DNA of 34,565 nucleotides, taken from positions 1 to 34,565 of the forward strand of contig JALHNB010000052.1 of the NCBI GenBank assembly GCA_022843745.1. The letters run 5' to 3'. Origin of the DNA: Anaerolineae bacterium (GTDB lineage Bacteria > Chloroflexota > Anaerolineae > Aggregatilineales > Phototrophicaceae). The notes under the pieces are model-generated. The model worked only from the letters and a program-made list of their open reading frames with translations, did no database searches and had not been told where the DNA came from. A program made the translations under genes and the position numbers. Below, piece by piece: positions 8,095-15,663 of this stretch (position 1 is the stretch's first letter; every line of letters starts with the position of its first letter).

Positions 8095-9579
8095 ATGCCG
8101 CCCATCCGCATTCACCCCAAAAACCCAAAACTTTTCGAATTTCGCGACCAACCGCTGGTTCTGCTCACCGCCACTGAACACTACGGCGCGGTCATGAATC
8201 GCCCTTTTCGTTTCGAGCGCTACCTCGCCGATACCGCCGATAAGAAAATCACGCTCACACGCACATTCATGCTGTTCCGCGAACAGCAAAGCTCGATTAA
8301 CCCCTACTCGACCTGCAAGCCGGAGACTCAGGATTACATCGCGCCGTTTTTGCGCACCGGACCAGGTCGCGCGTCGGATATGGAGTTGAAATATGACCTC
8401 GACCAGCCGAATCCCGAATTTTTTGATCGCCTGCACCGCTTCCTCTCGCTTGCCAATGATCTCGGCATCATTGTCGAAGTCGTGCTGTTGAGTAACGCCT
8501 ATGCCGAAGATGTCTGGTCACTCAACCCGCTGCAGCCTGCCAATAACATTAACGGTCTGCCGCAAATCCCCTGGTATGATTCGATGTCGATGCGCCATGC
8601 CTCGCTTTTCGAGCGTCAGACCGCCCACGTCCGAAAAATCGTCACTGAAACCAACAAGTACGATAATATTATATACGAAATTTGCAACGAACCCGGCGGC
8701 AATTTCAACGCCGAGTCCCCCACCTGTGCCGAAGTGGATGAATGGCTGAACGCGCTGATCGCTGTCGTGCGTGAAACCGAAGCATCGCTGCCGAATAAGC
8801 ATCTGATCGCCGGACAGCAGGCCTTCACGTACAACCCCTGGCAGCAGCAGATGCACGAAACGTTTACAGAAATGCCCTACGATGTCGTCAATGTTCATCC
8901 GCTGCCCAACACGACCTACGGCGGCAAATCCTACGAAATGGGCGCGTTTATGTCCAAGCAGCTTCGTTTACGGGCGATGCGCGATTTCGGTCATGCGACT
9001 TACGCCGAGCCGAAGCCGATGAATCAGGATGAGGATAATGTCGCCAGCCAGTATAAGGATTTCGACGGCTGGACGATTCAACGCAAACGCGCCTGGGTGA
9101 CGCTCCTCACAGGCGGTCATTACGACTACATTGATTTCTCGATTCATCCGCATCTGGAAACCGGAACACCCGCCTCGCAATCGCACATCCGTTCTTGGAT
9201 GAAGCATTTATCGGCCTTCGTTCACAGCCTCGATCTGGTACACGCCCGCCCGCTGCCGGACTTTGTAGCGCAATATCCTGAATTCGTGATGCCGGTTGCT
9301 TTTGGCGTGTCCGGCAGCGACTACTCGATTTATCTGCCGGACGAGCGCGAACTCATCGCCGCCCGTGATCTCGCGGATACCTCGCTCGTCTCGGAGGATG
9401 TCGGATCGCCCATCGACGGCATTATCGTCATGAATCTGCCGCCTGGGGACTATCAGGTTTCCTGCTACGATCCCCAAACCGGATTGTATTCGCCATACAT
9501 CCGGCTGGCAGGCGGCCCTAATGCGACGGTTCACTTGCCCGAATTCCAGCACGACATCGTTGTCCGCATCCGTCGTTGA
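8095..9579 (+). CDS. TIM-barrel glycoside hydrolase-like protein
   Basis: A 494-residue protein that looks like a clan GH-A type (beta/alpha)8 glycosidase. Key evidence is NIIYEICNEPGGN at residues 191-203, the classic strand-4 Asn-Glu-Pro motif, with Glu199 as predicted acid/base; a candidate nucleophile is Glu313 in KPMNQDEDN, matching the strand-7 position in related enzymes. A further GHYDYIDFS stretch follows. Residues from about 400 on form a small beta domain (PIDGIIVMNLPPGDYQVSCYDPQTG). There is no signal peptide, so it is probably cytoplasmic, which is unusual for a polysaccharide-degrading enzyme and fits action on an imported oligosaccharide. Start chosen by GGAG nine bases before the ATG. 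Exact GH family and substrate not assignable. Confidence 0.8.
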   Translation: MPPIRIHPKNPKLFEFRDQPLVLLTATEHYGAVMNRPFRFERYLADTADKKITLTRTFMLFREQQSSINPYSTCKPETQDYIAPFLRTGPGRASDMELKYDLDQPNPEFFDRLHRFLSLANDLGIIVEVVLLSNAYAEDVWSLNPLQPANNINGLPQIPWYDSMSMRHASLFERQTAHVRKIVTETNKYDNIIYEICNEPGGNFNAESPTCAEVDEWLNALIAVVRETEASLPNKHLIAGQQAFTYNPWQQQMHETFTEMPYDVVNVHPLPNTTYGGKSYEMGAFMSKQLRLRAMRDFGHATYAEPKPMNQDEDNVASQYKDFDGWTIQRKRAWVTLLTGGHYDYIDFSIHPHLETGTPASQSHIRSWMKHLSAFVHSLDLVHARPLPDFVAQYPEFVMPVAFGVSGSDYSIYLPDERELIAARDLADTSLVSEDVGSPIDGIIVMNLPPGDYQVSCYDPQTGLYSPYIRLAGGPNATVHLPEFQHDIVVRIRR

Positions 9580-9600
9580 TAACATTTGCCTGAATAAAAA

Positions 9601-9625
9601 GAGCGTGAGGGACTGCCTCACGCTC
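9601..9625 (-). terminator. Intrinsic terminator between convergent genes
   Basis: A perfect 10-bp stem GAGCGTGAGG / CCTCACGCTC with a five-base loop. On the minus strand it is followed by CTTTTTATT, an ideal U-tract for the secreted-protein gene ending at 9652. On the plus strand it is followed by AAAAGATTTTT and may also stop transcription from the glycosidase-like gene. Confidence 0.9.
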
Positions 9626-9651
9626 AAAAGATTTTTGGGAAATCAGATCAT

Positions 9652-10161
9652 TTATTGGACTTCTGGAACAGTTCGCCCCAGATCGTCCCAACTGAATGTG
9701 TAAACTTTGCCTTCAAAATCTGCTGGTGTCGTCACCTCTAGCCAGCCATCCTCGCCGAGATTCAGCGTCACCCAGTTGTTGCTGATGGATGTTTCGCCAG
9801 TCGCAACAAGGTCGAGTAGTTCGTCGGTGGAAATGTGCAGCGCGACGGAGCCGTTTCCGGTGGCGTGGTCAATCGACAGAATATCAATACCCGTGCAGGG
9901 GTTCTCGTAGACATACCCGCCATTCTTATCGTACAGCGGTTGGCCTGTTAAGCCGGTCTGCTGGACACATTCATACGTGTAGTAGATGGCGACGGGAGCT
10001 GCTTGATCGAAGGCGTTCAGGCGGCCATCATCAATGCCGACCACCGTGCCATAATCGTCGGTCTCGACGGTAAACACGCCTCCGTCTTGTGCCTGAGCAA
10101 CTGAAGTGCCGATGACCATCAACACCCCAATCAGAATAACGAAGCTTAACTTCTTAATCAT
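9652..10161 (-). CDS. Secreted protein, paralogue of 14974-15579
   Basis: A 169-residue exported protein of unknown function. Residues 1-24 are a typical Sec signal peptide (charged KK, hydrophobic core, cleavage likely after AQA). The mature part contains DGRLNAFDQAAPVAIYY at about 46-62, two cysteines likely to pair (YTYEC and ENPC), then ILSIDHATGNGSVAL and a C-terminal FEGKVYTFSWDDLGRT. These blocks are shared with the protein at 14974-15579, so the two are paralogues of one domain. GGAGG lies six bases before the ATG, and a strong intrinsic terminator follows the gene. It is monocistronic. I recall similar short secreted domains in Chloroflexota but cannot name a family. Confidence 0.85.
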   Translation of the reverse strand: MIKKLSFVILIGVLMVIGTSVAQAQDGGVFTVETDDYGTVVGIDDGRLNAFDQAAPVAIYYTYECVQQTGLTGQPLYDKNGGYVYENPCTGIDILSIDHATGNGSVALHISTDELLDLVATGETSISNNWVTLNLGEDGWLEVTTPADFEGKVYTFSWDDLGRTVPEVQ

Positions 10162-10506
10162 GATGTACCTCCATAACGAAAAAAGCCGAACATTCCTCGT
10201 ATAAACTCAGGAATTGTCGGCAGATTTTATTGATATAACTTTGGAGACACTGCCGCTACGCTCTAACAGCGATCTCCATTTATAATCTTAGCAGGGTTTT
10301 CAGTGGCTAAAAACTAACATAGATCATCCAAATGAGGTGCTTTGATAACTTGACCGCTGTCTATTTCCGTATACTTGAATTTGTGCGCTGTAGTCTCCCA
10401 GGTGTATCGTGATTCGCCCCGGCACTCAAAATGCACGTATCTCATACCCCGGCACTTCATCATTGAATTTTGCTATCATAATCGCATCAACCAGAAGGCA
10501 TTTCCT
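10162..10506. other. Intergenic region without a recognised gene
   Basis: The 345 bases between the divergent secreted-protein and methyltransferase genes hold only small imperfect dyads, for example ATTCCT...AGGAAT near 10194-10216 and GGAGA...TCTCC near 10242-10276. No clear sigma-70 promoter or terminator was recognised. Confidence 0.5.
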
Positions 10507-11213
10507 ATGACCACTGCATCGACTCAAAAATGGAACTGGACATTCGACGAATTTAAACAGATCGGCGTCGATTTTGCCGACCCTGAGCAGGTCAAAACCT
10601 ACGATGCCCGCCAGCAAACCAACATCGCGCGGGAAAAGCAGCTCGTGGATCGTCTCGGCATCACCGCTGACGATACGGTCATTGAATTCGGCCCCGGCAC
10701 AGGCGCGTTCGCCTTAGCCGCCGCCGCGACAGGCGCACACGTTATCGCGGTGGACATCTCGAAAGCGATGCTCGATTATGGTCGCTCAAAAGCTGTCGGC
10801 CTGACCAATATCGAGTTCGTGCATGGCGGCTTCCTCAGTTATAAGCATGAAGGCCAACCCGCTAATTTTGTCGTCACCAAATTCGCCTTCCACCATCTGC
10901 CGGACTTTTGGAAAGCCATCGCGCTCCAGCGCATCAACAAAATGCTGCAAAAAGGCGGCACATTTTCCTGCGCGATGTGGTGTTCTCATTTCCTGCCGAT
11001 CAAGCTGACCAGCATCTGAACGCCTGGATCGACGCGGTTGCAGATGACGCGGGGAACGGATTTTCCAGAGCCGATTTTGAGATGCACATCCGCGACGAGT
11101 ACAGCACCTTTGGCTGGATTCTGGAGGGCCTTTTACAGCAGCAAGGCTTCACAGTCGCCACTGCCACCTACGAATCGCTGACTTACGCCGAATACCTCTG
11201 CCTCAAACGCTGA
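10507..11213 (+). pseudogene. Class I SAM-dependent methyltransferase, frameshifted
   Basis: The ATG at 10507 has AGAAGG about nine bases upstream and starts a class I methyltransferase: motif I IEFGPGTGAFALA, an acidic motif II end VIAVDISKAMLD, and FHHLPDFWKAIAL. At the four-T run 10963-10966 the frame breaks: the original frame gives a nonsense tail and stops at 11019, while the frame offset by one continues with I-F-L-R-D-V-V-F-S-F, DEYSTFGWILEGLLQQQGF and TYAEYLCLKR up to a stop at 11213. Adding one T would restore KGGTFFLRDVVFSF, a normal motif-III region, and a 235-residue protein. Either a genuine frameshift pseudogene or a homopolymer error in the assembly. Confidence 0.85.
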
Positions 11214-11249
11214 TTTCTGCTTCTGTACATACCGTAGGGACACTTGATC

Positions 11250-11381
11250 GTTCTGTCCCTCAAATAAATCGGTAATCACGCACCGCTTTGTAGGGGCGCA
11301 AGGCTTGCGCCCTTGCCCAAATCTTCCCGAAAGTACGCGGTTGGCGACCCGCCGTGCGTAGGGGCATGATGCATCATGCCC
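11250..11381. repeat. Two GTAGGGGC-type palindromes, one with MITE left-end sequence
   Basis: From 11250, GTTCTGTCCC..CAAATAA..TCGGTAATC leads into a palindrome at 11290-11312 with centre GCGCAAGGCTTGCGC; this whole block is closely matched at 31223-31286. A second palindrome, GGGCATGATGCATCATGCCC (11362-11381), is perfect over 20 bp. These occupy the gap between the two broken genes. Confidence 0.8.
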
Positions 11382-11473
11382 AGCTTCCCGCCATCCGAAA
11401 TGTTCGCAAAAACGCGCGTGTTTCTGGCAACGAGCGCCCATTATCCAAGAAGACTACCCTGGAACACACCCAC

Positions 11474-12391
11474 TTAAGAAAAAGACACTCCTGCCAGGCC
11501 TTCCGAAACATCCCACAGCCGTGCCGCGACGCGGCTGTCCTCAGCTTGTGGCGGAATTTTCGCTGCGGTGGGGAATCCGCGCGTTTCGCTGAAACGATCA
11601 GGCCCATAATACCCGCCACCTTTTGCCTGGGGATCGGTGGCGGCGAAGAGTGTCGGCAGTGCGCCCTGAGCAGCAGGTTGAAACATGATCGGCCCCAGAA
11701 TTCGTCGCACAATGCCCATAGCACTGTTTCGCCCCGCGCCATTAGGGATCAAATCTGTGCGCGATATGCCAGGATGCGCGGCGATACTCAAGAGCTTCTA
11801 TCCTGCCGCATCACTGAGACGTTGAAGCTCAAACGAAAACAGGAGATTCGCCAGCTTCGATTGCCCATAGGCCTGCATGGGCTGATAGGCTTGCTCCGAC
11901 TGCAAATCATCAAAATGAATCGCGCCGTTTCTGGCGGCGACACTCGAAACGTTAACCACACGCGGATTTTGTCCCTTGCGCAAAAGCGGCAGCAAATGCG
12001 CGGTCAGGGCGAAGTGACCCAGGTAGTTTGTGCCGAATTGCAGTTCAAACCCATCGGATGTGACTTTGCGATCAGGCGGTGTCATCACAGCCGCATTGTT
12101 AATGAGCAGATCAAGACTCTTACGTTGAGCTTGCATCCGTGTGCCGAACGCTTCGATTGACGCGAGATTAGCAAGATCGAGCATCTCGAAACAGACATTG
12201 GCTTTAGGAACAGCCGCGCGAATCTTGTTGACGGCTTCTGCGCCCTTAGCGGAATTGCGACCCGCGATAATCACTTCTCCGCCAGCACGTGCCAGTGCGA
12301 GCGCGTCCTCAAAACCCAGCCCACCCGTGCCAGTCACAACTGCCGAGCGACCCTGCTGATTGGGTATATTGTTTGTATTCCATGCTGACAT
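11474..12391 (-). pseudogene. Short-chain dehydrogenase/reductase with in-frame amber codon
   Basis: Oxidoreductase of the SDR family interrupted by one stop codon. The N-terminal part (198 codons from ATG 12391, with AAGGAG eight bases before it) has TGTGGLGFE (nucleotide binding), INNAAVM, VVNVSSVAA and the catalytic YGQSK. It ends SDAAG-TAG at 11800-11798. In the same frame, with no shift, the reading continues K-L-L-S-I-A-A-H-P-G-I-S-R-T-D-L and on to GGGYYGPDRFSETRG, stopping at 11474, exactly what an SDR C-terminus looks like. Homologues commonly read AAGSK here, so TCG to TAG (one base) would explain it. Full length would be about 305 residues. Either a pseudogene, an assembly error or, less likely, readthrough. 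MerR regulator lies upstream on the same strand. Confidence 0.88.
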
Positions 12392-12479
12392 ATTCGTATC
12401 TCCTTATCGTTTTATCGTTGTCTTTCAGAAGCTGTTTGATAATTTGATTTGCAACGCTTTTACCGCCTGCATTTCCCCC

Positions 12480-12545
12480 GGCGAGTCCGCATTTCTCCCC
12501 TTTCTCCATGCAATGGGGAAAGGGGTCGGGGGATAGGGGATGAAT
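12480..12545. repeat. G/C-rich palindromic repeat copy
   Basis: Arms CCCCTTTCTCCATGCA / TGGGGAAAGGGG followed by TCGGGGGATAGGGGATG. It is a divergent member of the same family as 3682-3714, 100 bases upstream of the SDR start. Confidence 0.7.
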
Positions 12546-12639
12546 TTTCAAACAGGTTGTCAAAATCGACTTGCAAAGCCAAAACGCGGCTGCATTTAGA
12601 ACCGTAAACCTCGTTATCTGAAGCCCCTCAGAATTCGCA

Positions 12640-12739
12640 ACACGACACTTTTATAAAAATGCCTGCAAATTTGGCCTGTAGGGGCATGGCGTGCCACGCC
12701 CTTGCGCAAAAAACCGCCGCTTCCCCAAAAGTGTCGTGT
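12640..12739. mobile_element. MITE-like element, terminal inverted repeats ACACGACACTTTT
   Basis: Perfect 13-bp ends ACACGACACTTTT (12640-12652) and AAAAGTGTCGTGT (12727-12739) bound a 100-bp element with no ORF. A GTAGGGGC-type palindrome (12678-12702, centre ATGGCGTGCCAC) lies exactly in the middle. A decayed right end of the same type, CCCAAAAGTGTCG, is at about 31468-31480. No clear target-site duplication. Confidence 0.75.
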
Positions 12740-12745
12740 CGTAAC

Positions 12746-12795
12746 CCATGACGCAACGCCGAGGGGTTGGGGTGAGAGTTTACGGATAGATACTT
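12746..12795. repeat. Mosaic repeat: half element containing a G/C-rich tail
   Basis: CATGACGCAACGC and GAGAGTTTACGGATAG match the element at 7952-8016, but here about 15 extra bases (CGAGGGGTTGGGGT) sit between them and match the tail of the G/C-rich family. It directly follows the ACACGACACTTTT element. Confidence 0.6.
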
Positions 12796-12861
12796 AAATT
12801 GAAACCTCAGCTAAATCCCTGAATTTTTCTGGACGAGCTTTAGAAAAGTGGTATATCAAGC

Positions 12862-12878
12862 GTGACTCCCTGAGTCAC
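12862..12878 (-). terminator. Possible weak terminator hairpin after merR-type gene
   Basis: GTGACTC and GAGTCAC form a perfect 7-bp stem with a three-base loop, 56 bases beyond the MerR stop codon. There is no U-tract, so this may only be a structural or processing hairpin. Confidence 0.35.
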
Positions 12879-12934
12879 CTCATGTGTGTGAGACTTCTGG
12901 TATGCGAGATTTCTGAAGGGGAATTCCTCAGATA

Positions 12935-13366
12935 TTACTTCGCGAGCTGCTTCGCCAATTCCAATGTGATCGAGCTTATTTCATGGATTTTGGCATCGTC
13001 GCCAGCAGCCACAGCTTTCCAAAACTCAACTTTATACTCCAGGTATCGAAGATGCTCTTGCTTCTTTTCCAACTCGATCTGGAGTTTTTGTCGATGCGCT
13101 TCAAAAAGCTCAACTTGTTCGTTTGCGCCCGCGATACCGTCTTTAAGGAGTTCGCGATACTTCCGCATATCTTCAATGGACATGCCTGTTGCTCTTAAAC
13201 AAGCCATTGCCTCAATGATGCGGAGGTCTTCATCGCTATATCGGCGATGTCCACTGCTGTGGTCTCGATTTACCTTGTCAAGTAAACCGATTTGTTCATA
13301 GTAGCGAAGGGTATGTTCACTCAGCCCACTTCGATTGACGACTTCCTGAAGCGTAAAATAATTCAT
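12935..13366 (-). CDS. MerR-family transcriptional regulator
   Basis: A 143-residue DNA-binding regulator. The N-terminal winged helix begins YFTLQEVVNRSGLSEHTLRYYEQIGLL, the diagnostic MerR signature, followed by the wing GHRRYSDEDL and a long dimerisation coiled coil (residues about 80-115, rich in Glu, Gln and Lys). The C-terminus is short with no metal-binding cysteines, pointing to the small-molecule or aldehyde-stress type of MerR protein rather than a mercury or copper sensor (inference). A MerR-style promoter with an 18-bp dyad lies immediately upstream, so autoregulation is likely. The SDR pseudogene is next on the same strand, 543 bases away; MerR-SDR pairs are common, suggesting the SDR was its target. 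Confidence 0.94.
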   Translation of the reverse strand: MNYFTLQEVVNRSGLSEHTLRYYEQIGLLDKVNRDHSSGHRRYSDEDLRIIEAMACLRATGMSIEDMRKYRELLKDGIAGANEQVELFEAHRQKLQIELEKKQEHLRYLEYKVEFWKAVAAGDDAKIHEISSITLELAKQLAK

Positions 13367-13397
13367 TGTTTTATACCGCTATCCGTCACATAAACAC

Positions 13398-13428
13398 ATT
13401 ATTTCATACCTAGAGCGCTCTAGGTCAA
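13398..13428 (-). promoter_or_regulatory. MerR-type promoter and operator of the MerR gene
   Basis: On the minus strand, -35 TTGACC (13428-13423) and -10 AATAAT (13403-13398) are separated by 19 bases. The spacer contains most of a perfect 18-bp palindrome, ACCTAGAGCGCTCTAGGT (13408-13425). A 19-20 bp spacer with a central dyad is the hallmark of promoters that MerR proteins untwist. The start codon follows about 32 bases after the -10. Confidence 0.85.
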
Positions 13429-13504
13429 GGGGTTGCAAAATAATCTCTGCGCATCTCATAGGATTCTAATAATTGCTCTATCTCACAAATAATTCGAGCC
13501 TTGC

Positions 13505-13590
13505 TCCCCTCTCTCGCTTGCGGAGAGGGGCTGGGGGTGAGGTTGTATTAAATACCTACCCTTGAAAGGGGCTGGGGTGAGGGGTCGCAT
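13505..13590. repeat. G/C-rich dispersed repeat, full copy
   Basis: Same structure as 2250-2335: arms CCCCTCTC / GAGAGGGG around TCGCTTGCG, then CTGGGGGTGAGG, TTGTATTAAATACCTACCC and GGGGCTGGGGTGAGGGG. The first 57 nt are identical to the 2250 copy although the two are more than 11 kb apart. Confidence 0.88.
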
Positions 13591-13709
13591 GAAACGCTAA
13601 CCAAATTCAAACCTTCAGATGACTATTCGCTCAAATCCCTCCCTGATCGTAAATTTCCGCCTTCTCACCCCGTCTGAATACTGACGTTTTAGCATCAGGG
13701 GAACAACGT

Positions 13710-14609
13710 ATGTCCGATAATGCAATGCAACGCTATCAGGAAGGTTTGGACGCTTTCACCAGGGCAAAACGCGCCGCTTTTTTTCAGGAAATCATCGGGC
13801 ATGTTCGTGGCAAGCCGACAGAACTGTTGAGTTTTGAGGATATTCGTGCGCGGCTGCGGCTGAACATCGAGAATTATCGCGGTGTCCAGGATGTCCCATT
13901 GGCGCATATTGTTGGCAGTGTCGGACGTTACCACGAATTCACGCGCCATTTTTTGCCCAAACGCGCCGAGATGGAAGAACGCTGGAGTCGGGTTTATGCG
14001 CAGGTTATCGCGTTGGAAGGCTTGCCGCCCATCGAACTATACAAAGTCGATGATGTGTACTTTGTGCGCGACGGCAATCACCGCGTTTCGGTAGCGCGGC
14101 AGCTTGGCGCGACGATGATCCAGGCCGAAGTGATCGAACTGCCCACGCCGATTGGCTTCCGTCCCGGCCTGACCGCGGAAGAAATCGACGCAACTGCCTG
14201 CTACGCTGAATTTCTCAACGAGATGCGGTCAATTTTCCCGCATCTGCCGCCGGGAACATTTAAACTCACACATCCCACCGCCTACAATGACCTGCTTGGG
14301 CATATCCGTCTCTACCAGTGCGTTGAGGAGTGCGCGAGTGAGGCCAGTTTGCAGCAAGCCGCCGCCCATTGGTACAACGGCGTTTATTTACCCGTTGTTG
14401 AATCCATCCGCAAACACGAGATTATGGGACAGGTTTTCCCGAACTGCACCGAAACAGACCTCTATCTGTGGGTCACGGAACACCTGCGCGAATGTGAGCA
14501 GGAATTGATGGTCGAGCCGGAGCCGCTGAACGAGTTTCTGGTCAATTTCCTGCGCGAAAACCGCATCCCCGTACCTGTCGAATGCTATCTGGTCGAAGGC
14601 GGCATCTGA
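13710..14609 (+). CDS. ParB/sulfiredoxin-fold domain protein
   Basis: A 299-residue cytoplasmic protein. The recognisable core is ELYKVDDVYFVRDGNHRVSVARQLG, residues 109-133, whose DGNHR box (121-125) is the ParB/Srx-type nucleotide- or DNA-binding signature. An N-terminal helical region with GRYHEFTRHFLPKR precedes it and a helical C-terminal half follows. No HTH of the segregation-ParB type is visible and there is no ParA neighbour here, so this is a stand-alone family member, probably regulatory, rather than a partition protein. Start supported by AGGGGA seven to eight bases before the ATG. The gene is flanked by repeats on both sides and appears monocistronic. Its biochemical role is unknown. 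Confidence 0.75.
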   Translation: MSDNAMQRYQEGLDAFTRAKRAAFFQEIIGHVRGKPTELLSFEDIRARLRLNIENYRGVQDVPLAHIVGSVGRYHEFTRHFLPKRAEMEERWSRVYAQVIALEGLPPIELYKVDDVYFVRDGNHRVSVARQLGATMIQAEVIELPTPIGFRPGLTAEEIDATACYAEFLNEMRSIFPHLPPGTFKLTHPTAYNDLLGHIRLYQCVEECASEASLQQAAAHWYNGVYLPVVESIRKHEIMGQVFPNCTETDLYLWVTEHLRECEQELMVEPEPLNEFLVNFLRENRIPVPVECYLVEGGI

Positions 14610-14671
14610 GGCGATTTTGGCGGGAAATTGGACTATTCAGAGACGAGAAAGTTGCGGGAAAATCACGCTAA

Positions 14672-14741
14672 GTGTCTATCCGAGAAATCAGTATTTCCGC
14701 TAGGGGCGCAATATATTGCGCCCGAATTTACGGATAGACAC
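14672..14741. mobile_element. MITE-like element, terminal inverted repeats GTGTCTATCCG
   Basis: Perfect 11-bp ends GTGTCTATCCG (14672-14682) and CGGATAGACAC (14731-14741) enclose a perfect 20-bp palindrome GGGCGCAATATATTGCGCCC (14704-14723) preceded by TAG, that is, a GTAGGGGC-family core. The same core occurs at 31363-31390 without these ends. Confidence 0.75.
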
Positions 14742-14779
14742 AAAGTGCAATCCCAGATAATGATGCGGGATGTTTTTCT

Positions 14780-14961
14780 GTAGGGGCAGGTCTCAGACCT
14801 GCCCTGCAACCCCAAAAACCAACGTGGTTGTACTTGATAGCACATCAGGAAGGTTTTTAGCGATTGGGCGACCCATCGGATCGCCCTGCGACGGGTATAT
14901 TTGTTGGGGCGAGGCATGCCTCGCCCAGCATTTCGGTCTCTGTGGGACGGTGCGCCCCTGC
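14780..14961. repeat. Cluster of GTAGGGGC-type palindromes
   Basis: Includes GTAGGGGCAGGTCTCAGACC... (arms GGGCAGGTCT / AGACCTGCCC, 14784-14804), GGGCGAGGCATGCCTCGCCC (14907-14926, perfect) and a half element CTGTGGGACGGTGCGCCCCT (from 14940) that recurs at 17027-17050. This fills the 364-base gap between the ParB-fold gene and the secreted-protein gene. Confidence 0.8.
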
Positions 14962-14973
14962 AAAAATATGCGG

Positions 14974-15579
14974 TTAGCTGTCGGAACTGGAGTCTTCTGT
15001 CGCCTCAGCAGTCGCTTCAGCGGTTGGCTCGGCGGTGGCTTCTGATGTCACGGTTGTCGTGACTTCGGTGGCAATCACCGGCGCTCTGGTGGCGCTTACA
15101 ACAGGCACGACAGAGCCAGGTAGAAACGTGCGGCCTTCATCGAACCAGGCAAAAGTGTAAACCTTGCCTTCAAAATTTGGCGCGGTTTCGACCCAGAATT
15201 GTCCATCTTCGCGAACATTTAAGGTTACGCCATTATCGGTAAAGCTGCGATCACCGCTGGCGAACAGTGCCGCAATGTCGCCGGGATAGAATTGCAGTGC
15301 CAATTCACCATTGCCAGTGACCGAATCAATCGACAAGACATCGAGACGCGCACATTCACTGGGGTCTACAAACTTGCCTGTAGATGGCTGAAAACGCTGA
15401 CCATCGCCATTCGCGGCTTTGGAACATTCGTCGGCATAATAAACGGCAACGGGAGCGCCCTGGTCAAACGGATTCAGGCGACCATCGCTGCTCACCAGGA
15501 CATCCTGCGCGAACACTGCGGAAATGCCGACCACCGCCAGCACACCGAGCAGGAAAACAGGAATTAGCTTCTTGAACAT
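14974..15579 (-). CDS. Secreted protein with Thr/Glu/Ala-rich tail, paralogue of 9652-10161
   Basis: A 201-residue exported protein. Residues 1-24 form a Sec signal peptide (cleavage likely after VFA). The mature domain has DGRLNPFDQGAPVAVYY, two cysteines (YADEC, PSEC), LDVLSIDSVTGNGELAL and FEGKVYTFAWFDEGRT, matching block by block the shorter protein encoded at 9652-10161. Unlike that paralogue it continues with about 50 residues of low-complexity sequence made of T, E, A, V and S (repeated T-A-E-A units), typical of cell-envelope linkers. GGAG lies eight bases before the ATG. Two copies of GTGGWACACCCAC lie upstream and may be operators. Function unknown; envelope-associated role inferred. 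Confidence 0.85.
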   Translation of the reverse strand: MFKKLIPVFLLGVLAVVGISAVFAQDVLVSSDGRLNPFDQGAPVAVYYADECSKAANGDGQRFQPSTGKFVDPSECARLDVLSIDSVTGNGELALQFYPGDIAALFASGDRSFTDNGVTLNVREDGQFWVETAPNFEGKVYTFAWFDEGRTFLPGSVVPVVSATRAPVIATEVTTTVTSEATAEPTAEATAEATEDSSSDS

Positions 15580-15618
15580 GATTAAATCTCCGATTCAATT
15601 ACGATTAAAAACGCTAGA

Positions 15619-15663
15619 GTGGTACACCCACTTCATAAAAATCATTAGACGTGGAACACCCAC
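15619..15663. promoter_or_regulatory. Paired sites GTGGTACACCCAC and GTGGAACACCCAC
   Basis: Two near-identical 13-mers (15619-15631, 15651-15663) lie 32 bp apart, about three helical turns, upstream of the secreted-protein gene that starts at 15579. Each is a small inverted repeat, GTGG-N5-CCAC. The phasing fits a cooperative repressor or activator site; no binding protein is known. Confidence 0.45.

Noticed and set aside
10963-10966. Programmed frameshift in the methyltransferase
   Set aside because: A four-T run is not a recognised slippery site and there is no stimulatory structure or upstream Shine-Dalgarno; mutation or assembly error is simpler.
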